Assembly (NCBI GenBank): GCA_021413945.1
Contig: JAIOPK010000019.1
Coordinates: forward strand, 16,519 to 80,518
Length of the DNA: 64,000 nucleotides
Origin: Candidatus Uhrbacteria bacterium
Lineage (GTDB): Bacteria > Patescibacteriota > Patescibacteriia > 2-12-FULL-60-25
Reading direction: 5' to 3'
In this document: one piece after another, positions 1 through 8,512 of the stretch
Position numbering within the stretch: position 1 is the stretch's first letter
Layout: every line of letters starts with the position of its first letter
Notes under the pieces: generated by a model
What the model saw: the letters and a program-made list of their open reading frames with translations, nothing else
Told to the model about the DNA's origin: nothing
The model's database searches: none
Position numbers and translations under genes: made by a program

Positions 1-963
1 CCCGATTCGGAAATTCGCGAAGAAGACCAAACGCGCGTCATCGACATGGCCGCCGCCAACGCCAATCCGGCCAATTTTGAAATACTCCATCGCATTCCCC
101 AGCGTTTTACCGTCGACGATCAGCCAGGCGTTCGCAATCCCGTCGGCATGCAGGGCGTACGCCTCGAGGCGGAAGTCTGTTTGATCCAAGGTTTGTCGAG
201 TCATGTTAAAAATCTGACGCAAGCCGTCATGCGTACCAATGTCGATATCAGCGGACTCGTCTTCTCGCCGCTCGCCGCCGCCGATGCTATCATTTCCGAC
301 CGCCAGCGCGAGCTCGGCGTCGTCCTCGTAAACATTGGCGCATCCACTACGTCCGTCGCCGTATTTGAGGACGGTGAATTGTTGCACGCCTCCGTCATTC
401 CGATCGGCGCCGATCATGTGACGAACGATATCGCGATCGGTTTGCGCACATCTCTCGATGTCGCGGAAGCGGCCAAGCGAACATTTGTGAGCGCGGTGCC
501 GGAAGCGGTGAACCAATATGACATGGTCGATCTGCGGGAGCTTGGCGCTCCGGAATCGGAACTCGTCAGCCCGCGCTTCATGTCGGAAATCGCGCAAGCT
601 CGTGTCGAGGAATTATTTGAAAAAGTGGAACAGGAGCTCCGCAAGATTGAGCGCTCCGGTTTGCTACCGGCCGGTGCAATTTTGACGGGCGGAGGTTCCA
701 AGCTGCGAGGCATGGTTGAGATGGCACGCACGACATTGCGATTGCCCGCCTCCCTGTCGCCCGCACCGCAGATCTCATCGCCGCTCGGAGAAGTTTTACA
801 TGACCCGGCATTTTCCACGGCCATCGGTTTGCTCATGTACGGTTTTGAAGACGAGCGCTCTCCATCCGGATCGGGCCGCATGGGCGGATTGCAGGCAGGG
901 GACCAATGGTTGAAAAAAGCGACGAGTCCATTCAAGAAAATTTTCAAGTCTTTCATCCCGTAA
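1..963 (+). CDS. ftsA: Cell division protein FtsA (5' end outside window)
   Basis: Actin-like ATPase that tethers FtsZ filaments to the cytoplasmic membrane and recruits the divisome. The frame is open from base 1, so the N-terminus lies upstream of the window; about 320 residues are visible. I see a phosphate-binding strand (VNIGASTTSVAVFEDG) and the adenosine motif TGGGSKLRG. The last 18 residues, starting WLKKATSPFKK, form a basic amphipathic tail like the FtsA membrane-targeting helix. The motif NIGAST replaces the usual D-I-G-x-G-T. ftsZ follows after 115 bases, the usual ftsA-ftsZ order. Confidence 0.93.
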   Translation, partial: PDSEIREEDQTRVIDMAAANANPANFEILHRIPQRFTVDDQPGVRNPVGMQGVRLEAEVCLIQGLSSHVKNLTQAVMRTNVDISGLVFSPLAAADAIISDRQRELGVVLVNIGASTTSVAVFEDGELLHASVIPIGADHVTNDIAIGLRTSLDVAEAAKRTFVSAVPEAVNQYDMVDLRELGAPESELVSPRFMSEIAQARVEELFEKVEQELRKIERSGLLPAGAILTGGGSKLRGMVEMARTTLRLPASLSPAPQISSPLGEVLHDPAFSTAIGLLMYGFEDERSPSGSGRMGGLQAGDQWLKKATSPFKKIFKSFIP

Positions 964-970
964 GCCACCC

Positions 971-1000
971 TTGACCATTTTTGCTTGCCCCCCATATGCG
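971..1000 (+). promoter_or_regulatory. Possible promoter upstream of ftsZ
   Basis: TTGACC at 971-976, an 18-base spacer and TATGCG at 995-1000 would start a transcript about 70 bases before ftsZ. The -10 match is weak. The rest of the ftsA-ftsZ gap shows no terminator and no Shine-Dalgarno site. Confidence 0.35.
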
Positions 1001-1078
1001 GTGGGCGTATTGTCTTTTGGTAAAGAACATTTTTCGTGTCAATGAAGGGCAAATTGAACCATCGATGTACTCAAATAT

Positions 1079-2491
1079 ATGGCTGAAGTCAAACCCGATA
1101 TCGAAACATTTGCAAAGATCAAAGTCATCGGAGTCGGTGGCTCTGGAGGCTCTTCTGTCGACCGCATGATCGCGTCCAAAATTCGTGGTGTCGAATTCGT
1201 CGCCATGAACACGGATGTTCAGGCTCTGCACAAGTCGCAAGCCACACTGAAAGTCCATCTTGGAAAAACCGTGACGCGCGGTTTGGGAGCGGGTATGAAT
1301 CCGGAAGTCGGCCAGCGCGCCGCGGAAGAGAGCGCCGATGAAATTCGTGAATTATTGAAAGGCACGGACATGGTGTTCGTGACATGCGGACTCGGCGGCG
1401 GAACAGGAACGGGCGCGGGTCCGGTCGTTGCGGCCATCGCAAAAGAAGTTGGCGCACTCACCGTCGCCGTTGTCACCAAGCCGTTCGCTTTCGAGGGCGC
1501 ACAGAGACGCGCGATCGCCGATCAAGGTTTTGAAAAACTCGTCGGACAAGTCGACGCGATTATCACGATTCCCAACGACCGTATTTTGCAGATCATCGAT
1601 CGGAAGACAACGCTCGTCGAAGCATTTGAAACCGTAGACGACGTTCTCCGCCAAGGCGTGCAAGGCATCTCCGAAGCCATCACGGTTCCGGGTTTGATCA
1701 ACGTCGACTTTGCCGACGTACGCACCGTTATGGCCGGACGAGGGAGCGCGCTCATGGGCATTGGACGCGGACACGGCGACAACCGCGCCATCGACGCCGC
1801 CAAGGCGGCCGTCGCTTCGCCGCTCCTTGAGGTCTCGATGGACGGCGCCAAAGCCGTACTCTTCATCGTCACGGGCGGTTCCAACCTCGCGATGCAGGAC
1901 GTCACGGAAGCGGCCAAGATTATCGGTCAAGCCGCGGATCCAAATGTCGCCATGATTTGGGGAACGATCTTGGACGAGAGCATGAAGGATGAAATCAAGA
2001 TCACCGTCATCGCGACGGGTTTTGAAAAGAACTCGCCCTCTTCCGCCAAGCCCGCAAAAGTAAACTTTGCGCCGGCGCAGAATCAGGTTTCGTCGGCACC
2101 AAGACAGGCTCCCGTTCCACAGCAAGCTCCGGCACGTTCGTTTGCAAACGACGCGCCTCCGTCGGAACCGTTGAACCGGATGCCGATTCAAAATCCTCGC
2201 CCGGCGGCCAATCAGCAGGCGGGAGGATTCTTTTCCAACATGATGCACTCATTTGGTAATCAACCGGGAGAAGAGGAAGTAGCTCCGGAAGCGGCGGCGG
2301 CCGAACAGGCAAAACCCGCGCCATCTCAACCTGCTCCGGCCGCCCAGCAGCCGCATGTCTCACAGCCGGTCTACGCACCGATGAACCAGCGTCCGGTACA
2401 GGCGCCACAACCGGCTCCTGCTCCCAAGAAAGCGGCCAGTGAAGATGACGAGTTGGAAATCCCGGCTTTCATCAGGAAGAAGATGATGTAG
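1079..2491 (+). CDS. ftsZ: Cell division GTPase FtsZ
   Basis: Tubulin-like GTPase that forms the cytokinetic ring. The 470-residue protein has the tubulin signature GGGTGTGAGPVV (near residues 105-116), the T7-loop motif NVDFADVR and a long low-complexity Pro/Gln/Ala linker (about 330-450). It ends in the conserved tail DDELEIPAFIRKKMM, which in the family binds FtsA. The first glycine loop reads GVGGSGGSSVDRM where most FtsZ have GGGxNAV, so the usual Asn is absent. No Shine-Dalgarno sequence precedes the ATG. nrdR starts 9 bases downstream. Confidence 0.97.
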   Translation: MAEVKPDIETFAKIKVIGVGGSGGSSVDRMIASKIRGVEFVAMNTDVQALHKSQATLKVHLGKTVTRGLGAGMNPEVGQRAAEESADEIRELLKGTDMVFVTCGLGGGTGTGAGPVVAAIAKEVGALTVAVVTKPFAFEGAQRRAIADQGFEKLVGQVDAIITIPNDRILQIIDRKTTLVEAFETVDDVLRQGVQGISEAITVPGLINVDFADVRTVMAGRGSALMGIGRGHGDNRAIDAAKAAVASPLLEVSMDGAKAVLFIVTGGSNLAMQDVTEAAKIIGQAADPNVAMIWGTILDESMKDEIKITVIATGFEKNSPSSAKPAKVNFAPAQNQVSSAPRQAPVPQQAPARSFANDAPPSEPLNRMPIQNPRPAANQQAGGFFSNMMHSFGNQPGEEEVAPEAAAAEQAKPAPSQPAPAAQQPHVSQPVYAPMNQRPVQAPQPAPAPKKAASEDDELEIPAFIRKKMM

Positions 2492-2500
2492 GATAGGGGT

Positions 2501-2983
2501 ATGCATTGCCCCGTCTGCAACGATCCCGAAACGCGTGTCTTAGACACGCGTCTTTCGCAAGACGGCACATCCATACGCCGTCGCCGTCAATGCGATCACT
2601 GCGAATATCGCTTCTCGACGCTCGAGGAAATAGAATTATTAAATTTCACCATCGTAAAACGCAACGGTTCGCGTGAAGTTTACGACCGCGACAAACTCGA
2701 GCGCGGACTCCGCCGTGCCTTGGAGAAGCGCCCCCACACCGCATCCGATTTTCGCGGCCTCGTTCACGCGATCGAGCGCGACCTCCAGCGCATCGACTCG
2801 ACGGAGGTCCGCAGTCAGTCCATCGGCGAGGTTGTCATGGATAATCTCAAATCTTTCGACAAAGTCGCCTACATCAGATTCGCCTCAGTCTATCGCAGTT
2901 TTGAGGACGTCGACACCTTCCAAAAGGAGCTCGACCGTCTGCGGGCAAGCAAGAGCAAGTCAAAAAAGACGGGCAAGAAGTAA
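2501..2983 (+). CDS. nrdR: Transcriptional repressor NrdR
   Basis: Zinc-ribbon and ATP-cone repressor of ribonucleotide reductase genes. The 160-residue length is typical. Zinc ligands C3, C6, C31 and C34 are visible, followed by a basic strand (SIRRRRQC) and an ATP-cone from about residue 48. It binds NrdR boxes upstream of nrd operons; no nrd gene lies in the window. The C-terminus is Lys-rich. It sits close behind ftsZ, probably on the same transcript, linking dNTP supply with division genes. Confidence 0.95.
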   Translation: MHCPVCNDPETRVLDTRLSQDGTSIRRRRQCDHCEYRFSTLEEIELLNFTIVKRNGSREVYDRDKLERGLRRALEKRPHTASDFRGLVHAIERDLQRIDSTEVRSQSIGEVVMDNLKSFDKVAYIRFASVYRSFEDVDTFQKELDRLRASKSKSKKTGKK

Positions 2984-2997
2984 TCTCGACAATCAGG

Positions 2998-3003
2998 TAT
3001 AAT
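2998..3003 (+). promoter_or_regulatory. -10 element for htrA, leaderless start
   Basis: Perfect TATAAT lies 7 bases before the ATG at 3011, so transcription should begin at or next to that ATG. No good -35 is seen. The alternative in-frame ATG at 3002 overlaps this hexamer. Confidence 0.5.
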
Positions 3004-3010
3004 GCCGGAT

Positions 3011-4108
3011 ATGCAGCCGAGAGCGCTATCCGGTCTTTTATTGGTCGCAACCATCTGCGCCGGCTTTGTTTCTGGCGCGGCGGGCGGTTATTTTGTGGTC
3101 GTCCAAAATGAAGCGCGCTTAACCGAGCCTCAGTCCTCGATCATGACACAGCGAGACGAGGAAGAATCTGTTGCCGACCTCGTCGAGCGCGTCATGCCCT
3201 CGGTTGTTTCCATCGATGTCCTATCAAAGGAAGGGGAGGATCCCTTTGGCGACCGCTGGGTCAATGAGCGTGGCCGCGAGCAAATCGCGGGCGGTTCCGG
3301 CTTCTTTGTTTCCTCCGACGGCTTGATTGTGACCAACCGCCATGTCCTCGACGGCAAAGATGTCGAGTATGAAGTTGTCACAAGCGATGGCCGAGCCTAT
3401 CCGGCACAAGTTCTTGCGATCGATTCGGTGCTCGATCTCGCGGTACTCAAAGTCGAGGGAACGGGTTTTCCCGCGCTACAGCTTGGCGATAGCGACACCG
3501 TTCGTCCGGGCCAATCGGTCATCGCGATCGGCAATACGCTCGCAGAATTTCAGAACTCGGTAACGATGGGAATCGTATCGGGCGTGAACCGCCGCCTCTG
3601 GGCCGGTGAAGATGAAGCCACGGCGGAAATTCTCGAGGAAGCCATTCAAACTGACGCGCCGATTAACCTCGGTAATTCCGGCGGTCCGCTTATCGACCTC
3701 GACGGCCGCGTCATCGGTGTCAACACGGCGGTCGGAGAAGCACAGTCACTCGGCTTTGCACTTCCGTCCAATGCCGTTCGCCGCGCCGTCGATTCCGTTC
3801 GTCAATTTGGTCGGATTGTCCGTCCATGGATCGGTATTCGATACGACATGGAAGATGGAGGAGCACGTGTCGCCGAGGGGACACGACAGGAGCCGGGTAT
3901 TATCGCCGGATCTCCGGCTGACAAAGCTGGCTTGAAACCGGGCGACCTCATTGTTTCTTTTGAGCGTGATGCGCTTGATGCGGACCATCCGCTTGCGGGA
4001 AGAATGGCAAAATACAATCCGGGCGATGTTGTTACGCTCGAAGTAGAAAGAGGGGGCGAGGTCGTGAATATACATCTGACGCTTGGCGACCGAGAGTCTA
4101 TTGAATAA
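3011..4108 (+). CDS. Membrane-anchored HtrA/DegP-type serine protease
   Basis: S1C-family protease acting on misfolded envelope proteins. An N-terminal hydrophobic segment (about residues 5-30) anchors it outside the membrane. The catalytic triad is visible: His in TNRHVL, Asp in SVLDLAVLKV and Ser in NLGNSGGPL. One PDZ domain follows (about 265-355; AGSPADKAGLKPGD). I chose ATG 3011 because a TATAAT sits 7 bases upstream; ATG 3002 would add three residues but lies in the -10. 365 residues, with one PDZ like DegS/HtrA. pyk follows after 2 bases. Confidence 0.93.
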   Translation: MQPRALSGLLLVATICAGFVSGAAGGYFVVVQNEARLTEPQSSIMTQRDEEESVADLVERVMPSVVSIDVLSKEGEDPFGDRWVNERGREQIAGGSGFFVSSDGLIVTNRHVLDGKDVEYEVVTSDGRAYPAQVLAIDSVLDLAVLKVEGTGFPALQLGDSDTVRPGQSVIAIGNTLAEFQNSVTMGIVSGVNRRLWAGEDEATAEILEEAIQTDAPINLGNSGGPLIDLDGRVIGVNTAVGEAQSLGFALPSNAVRRAVDSVRQFGRIVRPWIGIRYDMEDGGARVAEGTRQEPGIIAGSPADKAGLKPGDLIVSFERDALDADHPLAGRMAKYNPGDVVTLEVERGGEVVNIHLTLGDRESIE

Positions 4109-4110
4109 CT

Positions 4111-5511
4111 ATGTCCTATAAACATACCAAAATCGTCTGCACCATCGGCCCTGCCTCGGATACGGTCGAGAAGATCACGAGTCTCGTCGAGGCAGGCATG
4201 AATGTCTGCCGCCTGAACTTCTCGCATGGCACGCATGAACAGCATGCGGAGCTCATCAAGCGTATTCGAGAAGTGTCGACAAAAACGGGGGAACCGCTGT
4301 GCATTTTGCAGGATCTTCAAGGCCCTAAAATCCGCGTCGGTGAAATGCCGGAAGCGGGCGTTGAGCTCGTCGCGGGCAAACCGATCGTGTTCACGTCGGG
4401 TAAGGGAGATATTCCGACCAAGATTCCCGTCACCTATCCCAACCTGCATGAGGATGTAAAAGCCGGCCAACACCTGCTCCTCGACGACGGTTTGCTTGAA
4501 GTCATCGTCAAATCCATAAAAGGGGATGACGTGAATTGCGAGGTAATTACGGGCGGAATGCTCAAATCGCATAAAGGATTGAATCTTCCGGAAACTGATA
4601 CCAAGATTTCGGCCATCACCGACAAAGACAAGGAAGATATCGCCTTTGGCGTACTCCAAGGCGTCGACTGGATCGCCCTGTCGTTCGTCCGCAAACCCGA
4701 TGACGTCCGCGAACTTCGTAAGTTAATCGGCGATCCGGGAATCAAGGTTATCGCCAAGATGGAAAAGCCCGAAGCGATCACCAACATGGATGCTATTATT
4801 GCGGAAGTCGACGGCATCATGGTCGCCCGTGGCGATCTTGGGATTGAAATGCCTGCGGAAAAAGTTCCGGTGATTCAAAAAGAACTCATCGCCAAATGCC
4901 GATTAGCCGGCAAGCCCGTCATTGTCGCGACCCAAATGCTCGACTCGATGATCAAAAATCCACGAGCGACCCGCGCGGAAATTTCGGATATCGCCAACGC
5001 CGTGATCGACCACGCCGATGCGACCATGCTCTCGGGAGAAACCGCGAGCGGTGCCCATCCGATTGAAGCGGTTAAGACGATGAGCGCGACCATTATCGAA
5101 ACGGAGAAGAGTAAATACGACGATGTCACGCCGGAAATGCGCGCCAACGAGCACTCGGAAGTCGCCATGACCAACATCGCCTCCATTCTCGGCCGCGCGA
5201 GCAATGCCAAGGCCATCATCGTCGCCTCGCTCTCGGGAGAATCGGCGCGGCTTGTGTCGCGCGAGCGCCCGGATCAACCTATTTATGTGATGACGACTTC
5301 CGATCGAGTTGTTCGTCAGCTTAACGTGTCATGGGGCGTCCGCGGCTTCGTCGTCGCAAAAGCCGACACGGTGTCAAAGCTCATCGATGAAAGTCTGGAA
5401 ATACTGAAAACCAACAAGCTCATCGCAACCGGCGATGAAGTCGTCATCGTCGCGGGCGAACCGCTGGGGGAGTCGGGATCGGTGAACCTGGTTGAGTTGC
5501 GGAAGGTTTAA
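4111..5511 (+). CDS. pyk: Pyruvate kinase
   Basis: Last step of glycolysis: phosphoenolpyruvate plus ADP gives pyruvate plus ATP. Motifs seen are CRLNFSHG, the active-site Lys segment KVIAKMEKPEA, MVARGDLGIEMP and VATQMLDSM. At 466 residues it is a normal-length bacterial type without the extra PEP-utiliser domain. It begins 2 bases after htrA and is therefore co-transcribed with it. Confidence 0.97.
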   Translation: MSYKHTKIVCTIGPASDTVEKITSLVEAGMNVCRLNFSHGTHEQHAELIKRIREVSTKTGEPLCILQDLQGPKIRVGEMPEAGVELVAGKPIVFTSGKGDIPTKIPVTYPNLHEDVKAGQHLLLDDGLLEVIVKSIKGDDVNCEVITGGMLKSHKGLNLPETDTKISAITDKDKEDIAFGVLQGVDWIALSFVRKPDDVRELRKLIGDPGIKVIAKMEKPEAITNMDAIIAEVDGIMVARGDLGIEMPAEKVPVIQKELIAKCRLAGKPVIVATQMLDSMIKNPRATRAEISDIANAVIDHADATMLSGETASGAHPIEAVKTMSATIIETEKSKYDDVTPEMRANEHSEVAMTNIASILGRASNAKAIIVASLSGESARLVSRERPDQPIYVMTTSDRVVRQLNVSWGVRGFVVAKADTVSKLIDESLEILKTNKLIATGDEVVIVAGEPLGESGSVNLVELRKV

Positions 5512-5528
5512 ACGTTAATGATCCTTGT

Positions 5529-6113
5529 GTGAATAATTTTGATTTTATCGTCAATGCGTTTAAAAACATCAAAACGGTCGGGACGGTGTTTCCTTGTTCG
5601 CCTGCCGCCGCACGTAAAATGACCAAACCGGTCGATTTCGCGAAGGCGAAATTTCTCGTCGAGCTTGGCGGCGGAAACGGAGCGGTGACCAAAGAGATCT
5701 TGCGTCAAATGCGGCCGGATACAAAGCTCATGGTCTTTGAGTTGGATCCAAAATACGCCAAGAGCTTACGCGAGCTCGACGATAAGCGCATGACCGTCAT
5801 CAACGATTCGGCCGAACTGATCGAGAAGTATCTGGAACGGGAGGGGATCCATCAGGTGGACGCCGTGATCTCGACGCTTCCGCTCGTGATCATGGATGAA
5901 CCGACCAGAAACCGGATCATGGATGCGGTAACCCGCGTGGTAAATCCAAGCGGCTGTTTCATCCAGATCCAGTACTCGCTCATGACAAAAAATGAGATGA
6001 AGGAACGCTTCAACAACCTGCGTATCGATTTCACGCCATTCAATATCCCACCGGCATTTTTCTATATTGTAACCAAGGACGCGGAAGAACCCGTCGAATT
6101 GCAGAAGGTCTGA
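5529..6113 (+). CDS. SAM-dependent methyltransferase, phospholipid/rRNA-dimethylase-like
   Basis: 194-residue Rossmann-fold methyltransferase. The SAM-binding motif is FLVELGGGNGAVTKEIL, followed by an acidic strand end (MVFELDP). The N-terminal context (FIVNAFKNIKTVGTVFPCS) resembles phospholipid N-methyltransferase/PmtA-like proteins, which are relatives of the rRNA adenine dimethylases. The substrate is not determined. The start is taken as GTG 5529, because no in-frame ATG precedes the conserved region. It lies 17 bases after pyk, probably at the end of that operon. Confidence 0.75.
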   Translation: MNNFDFIVNAFKNIKTVGTVFPCSPAAARKMTKPVDFAKAKFLVELGGGNGAVTKEILRQMRPDTKLMVFELDPKYAKSLRELDDKRMTVINDSAELIEKYLEREGIHQVDAVISTLPLVIMDEPTRNRIMDAVTRVVNPSGCFIQIQYSLMTKNEMKERFNNLRIDFTPFNIPPAFFYIVTKDAEEPVELQKV

Positions 6114-6135
6114 TGTAGATGGACAAGGATAGCAA

Positions 6136-6159
6136 AAACCTCCCGTGAGTGGGAGGTTT
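6136..6159 (-). terminator. Hairpin terminator of tRNA-Asp, possibly bidirectional
   Basis: A perfect 9-bp stem (AAACCTCCC/GGGAGGTTT) with a 6-base loop. The T-run is better on the minus strand (five T) than on the plus strand (three T), so it mainly ends the tRNA-Asp transcript and may also stop the pyk operon. Confidence 0.75.
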
Positions 6160-6164
6160 CCGCG

Positions 6165-6242
6165 TGGCGGGTCGGAAGGGATTCGAACCCTCGATCTTCT
6201 CCGTGACAGGGAGACGTGTTAACCGGGCTACACCACCGACCC
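6165..6242 (-). tRNA. tRNA-Asp (GTC)
   Basis: The minus strand folds as a complete cloverleaf: acceptor GGGTCGG/CCGACCC, discriminator G, and 3' CCA encoded in the genome. The anticodon stem TCTCC/GGAGA holds loop CTGTCAC with anticodon GTC. The T-arm has TTCGAAT. Confidence 0.96.
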
Positions 6243-6341
6243 ATTGAGCCTTATTCTTGACGGTTCCAAGCGTTGGGTGAACGATGACCGTATCTAGGCG
6301 CGGAAAACTTTACCAAAACACGCGTCGTTTTGCAAGACCCT

Positions 6342-6770
6342 ATGTTCGCCCTCATTCGCCACGCCGGTTACCACCTTGGCAACGGCTCTTTGACCTCCGA
6401 CGGGGCCACGGACGTGAATGCGTTGGGCGAGCTTTTGCGTAACGCCGGTCCTTGGACGGAGCTCCGCTGTTCTCCGAGCACGCGCACGCGGGAAACGGCC
6501 AATATCCTGTCCATAATGCTCGGCGTACCCGTGACCGAGGACGACCGTATCGGTATGGACGGAGACCTTTCCGACCTCCTCCCGCCCACAGAGCCGCACG
6601 GCATCATCTTTGTGAGCCATTTGCCGGTCTTAAGTCGATGGCTACGCGCCTGGAGCCGTATATTCGGCCAAGACGAGCCTCCGATTACCGAGATCGCCTG
6701 TGGTTATGTCATCGACCCAGAAGGGAGAACTATCCGTCCGGTGGTACCGTTGCCAAAATCGTCAAAATAG
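6342..6770 (+). CDS. SixA-like histidine phosphatase family protein
   Basis: 142-residue protein of the histidine phosphatase superfamily. The start MFALIRHAGYH carries the catalytic Arg-His pair. CSPSTRTRETANIL matches the family's second Arg region, and FVSHLPVLSRW carries the second catalytic His. Short single-domain proteins of this sort include the phosphohistidine phosphatase SixA. I used ATG 6342, since the open frame upstream has only a TTG at 6330. It is divergent from tRNA-Asp and stands alone. Confidence 0.75.
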   Translation: MFALIRHAGYHLGNGSLTSDGATDVNALGELLRNAGPWTELRCSPSTRTRETANILSIMLGVPVTEDDRIGMDGDLSDLLPPTEPHGIIFVSHLPVLSRWLRAWSRIFGQDEPPITEIACGYVIDPEGRTIRPVVPLPKSSK

Positions 6771-6808
6771 GCCATGCTGTGATAGTCCCTTCAACAACGG
6801 AGGTTCGG

Positions 6809-7168
6809 ATGGGTCACATGCATCGTGTGGCGACAAGTCCGGATCTCATTCCGGACGATCGTAATTTCGGAGCGCGCTTGGAAAAAGACGTGCTCATTTT
6901 GCCGGAACTATTCCTGCCGCTACTCGTGGAGTACAAGATCGAGACCAGCGAGCTGTTCTACGCCCTCACGCTCACCGAGTCGCGCGCCGTGGCAAGGGCT
7001 CTGGGCTGGGAACTGGAACAAGTCGTCAAAGCCAGGAGAGGTCTTGCACACCTCATCCAGAAGTCGATCGCGCCGCCGCCGCCATCGCCGCCGGCGTCAA
7101 CGTATTCCTGGGGTCCGCTTCCCCGGTACCCGCCATCCTCGTTTCCTCCCAAGAAGAAGATCGGCTGA
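6809..7168 (+). CDS. Small protein of unknown function with Pro-rich tail
   Basis: 119 residues, not recognised. It starts MGHMHRVATSP behind a clear GGAGG (6799-6803) 5 bases before the ATG. Residues about 25-90 look helical and amphipathic (LFLPLLVEYKIETSELFYAL). The C-terminus is a Pro/Ser-rich tail starting SIAPPPPSPP and ending in Lys. No signal peptide or membrane helix is seen. It is a stand-alone gene closed by a strong hairpin at 7194-7227, and its strong Shine-Dalgarno sequence sets it apart from the neighbouring housekeeping genes. Confidence 0.65.
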   Translation: MGHMHRVATSPDLIPDDRNFGARLEKDVLILPELFLPLLVEYKIETSELFYALTLTESRAVARALGWELEQVVKARRGLAHLIQKSIAPPPPSPPASTYSWGPLPRYPPSSFPPKKKIG

Positions 7169-7193
7169 GGCCAAACACCTTTCTATACGAACA

Positions 7194-7227
7194 AGCTCCA
7201 CCCCGACGTCTTCGGGGTGGAGCTTTT
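7194..7227 (+). terminator. Strong hairpin terminator
   Basis: A 13-bp perfect stem (7194-7206 with 7212-7224) followed by TTTT on the plus strand. It ends the 6809 gene and may also act on the convergent 7245 gene. Confidence 0.85.
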
Positions 7228-7244
7228 CAGTTGTCGATCATCCG

Positions 7245-8342
7245 TCAGGAGCCGAACGCTCCGAGGACATAGCTGCGTACCTGCTCGTACTTGTGCGCCC
7301 AGCCGTCCAGCTTCGCGCTCTTTACGACCGTGTACGGAGACCAGCTAAAGAACAGTGCATGACCGAGTCGATAGGCCTCGGCATGATCCTCGCGACGCGC
7401 CGGGTTGTTGGAGCGAATGTCCTCGTACACCGACTCGGGTGCCGGCGCGAGCCAGATCACCCGTGCATAGCGGGCCGCCTCATCGTGCGCCTTGATGCTG
7501 CAGATGCGCTCGAGGTCCTTCACACCACCGTCCAGATAGGCGGCGCTGTCGAGGGTCCCGCGATCAAGCAGAACGGCCTTCTTGCCGTCGCGTATCGCTT
7601 GGTCAACCGCCGCCTCCTCGAATGCGCGCTGGATGCGCAGGAGGGTCTGCTGGAACCTGGCGATGCCGACCGGATCATCCGATGGCGGAACGATGCCGAC
7701 TTGCGAGATGAGAATCGTCGCCGCCTCGGGCACGAACTTGATCTCGTTTCCGAACTCCTTCTTGAGTGCCTCCATCGCCGTCGTCTTGCCGGAGCCGGGT
7801 CCGCCGGTCAGCACGATCATCGGAATGGGGGAGGGAAGGTAGTGATGCAGAGGCTTGGGTGGTGTCGAGTCGCCCAAGATCGTAGCGAGCTTGGCGAGCA
7901 TCAAGTTGCTGATGCTCTCCGTGACCTCGACGGCGCCCTCGAGCCAGTCGGGGAGCGGAACGTCCTCGATCTTCTCGTCCTCCCGGTACTCGATCTCGAC
8001 GAGCATGAGACCCTTGAGCGGCCCATGAAACACATCGATCTCGCAGCGCCCGACGAAATAGCGCGTCTTCTCGAGCTTGTCCGAACAGCAGTACTCGTAC
8101 AGCTCGACCGCCGCCTTCATCGGGATGGAGACCTCGGTCTCCGGCCGCGACTGCCCCTTGCCTCGCTTGTGCGTCATCTTGGCCTCGAGTTTGATCGGCT
8201 CTTCCTCGATGATGCGGACGCGCAAGCTCTCGCCCGGCACAGTGTTGAAGTACCCCTGTTGGAAGTGCTTCCTCGGGGCATCTCGGTACACCTTGGGATC
8301 CAGCGATGTCACCAGCCATCGACGCTCTCTCTCAATCTGCAT
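7245..8342 (-). CDS. CYTH domain fused to P-loop kinase/ATPase
   Basis: 365 residues. The N-terminal half (about 1-165) is a CYTH/triphosphate-tunnel domain starting MQIERERRWLV, matching the family's E-x-E-x-K/R motif. The C-terminal half (about 175-365) is a P-loop NTPase with Walker A GGPGSGKTT and a later LLDRGTLDS that may be the Walker B region. Such a fusion suggests a nucleotide or polyphosphate kinase or hydrolase; the substrate is unknown. The start is ATG 8342 with GAGGAAG just upstream; a longer frame to 8444 lacks such a site. The leader contains a terminator hairpin (8404-8434). Confidence 0.8.
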   Translation of the reverse strand: MQIERERRWLVTSLDPKVYRDAPRKHFQQGYFNTVPGESLRVRIIEEEPIKLEAKMTHKRGKGQSRPETEVSIPMKAAVELYEYCCSDKLEKTRYFVGRCEIDVFHGPLKGLMLVEIEYREDEKIEDVPLPDWLEGAVEVTESISNLMLAKLATILGDSTPPKPLHHYLPSPIPMIVLTGGPGSGKTTAMEALKKEFGNEIKFVPEAATILISQVGIVPPSDDPVGIARFQQTLLRIQRAFEEAAVDQAIRDGKKAVLLDRGTLDSAAYLDGGVKDLERICSIKAHDEAARYARVIWLAPAPESVYEDIRSNNPARREDHAEAYRLGHALFFSWSPYTVVKSAKLDGWAHKYEQVRSYVLGAFGS

Positions 8343-8403
8343 CGTATCTTCCTCGGTTAAAGGGCCTTGGCGAGTTTGGCAGGGTAAAACGCGTGCGTCA
8401 AAC

Positions 8404-8434
8404 AAAAAACCCTCAAAATGAATCGAGGGTTTTT
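8404..8434 (-). terminator. Hairpin with T-run between tktB and the CYTH gene
   Basis: 10-bp stem (8405-8414 with 8425-8434) followed on the minus strand by six T. It can end the tktB transcript, but it also lies downstream of the promoter at 8453-8481 and so sits in the 5' leader of the CYTH gene. Confidence 0.85.
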
Positions 8435-8452
8435 CTTTGGGCACTCGCGTTA

Positions 8453-8481
8453 ACTATAGCACATTTTGGACCTTTTGTCAA
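8453..8481 (-). promoter_or_regulatory. Near-consensus promoter upstream of the CYTH gene
   Basis: On the minus strand TTGACA (8481-8476), a 17-base spacer ending in TGC, and TATAGT (8458-8453). It points at the CYTH gene, but the terminator-like hairpin at 8404-8434 follows about 20 bases downstream. Confidence 0.8.
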
Positions 8482-8512
8482 TCAAATAGTGTTATATTGC
8501 TGGCACATTTTG

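Noticed and set aside
6825..8360. 511-codon plus-strand frame across the CYTH gene
   Set aside because: It is the antisense shadow of the 7245-8342 gene and the 6809 gene; the Arg/Leu-rich sequence has no domain.
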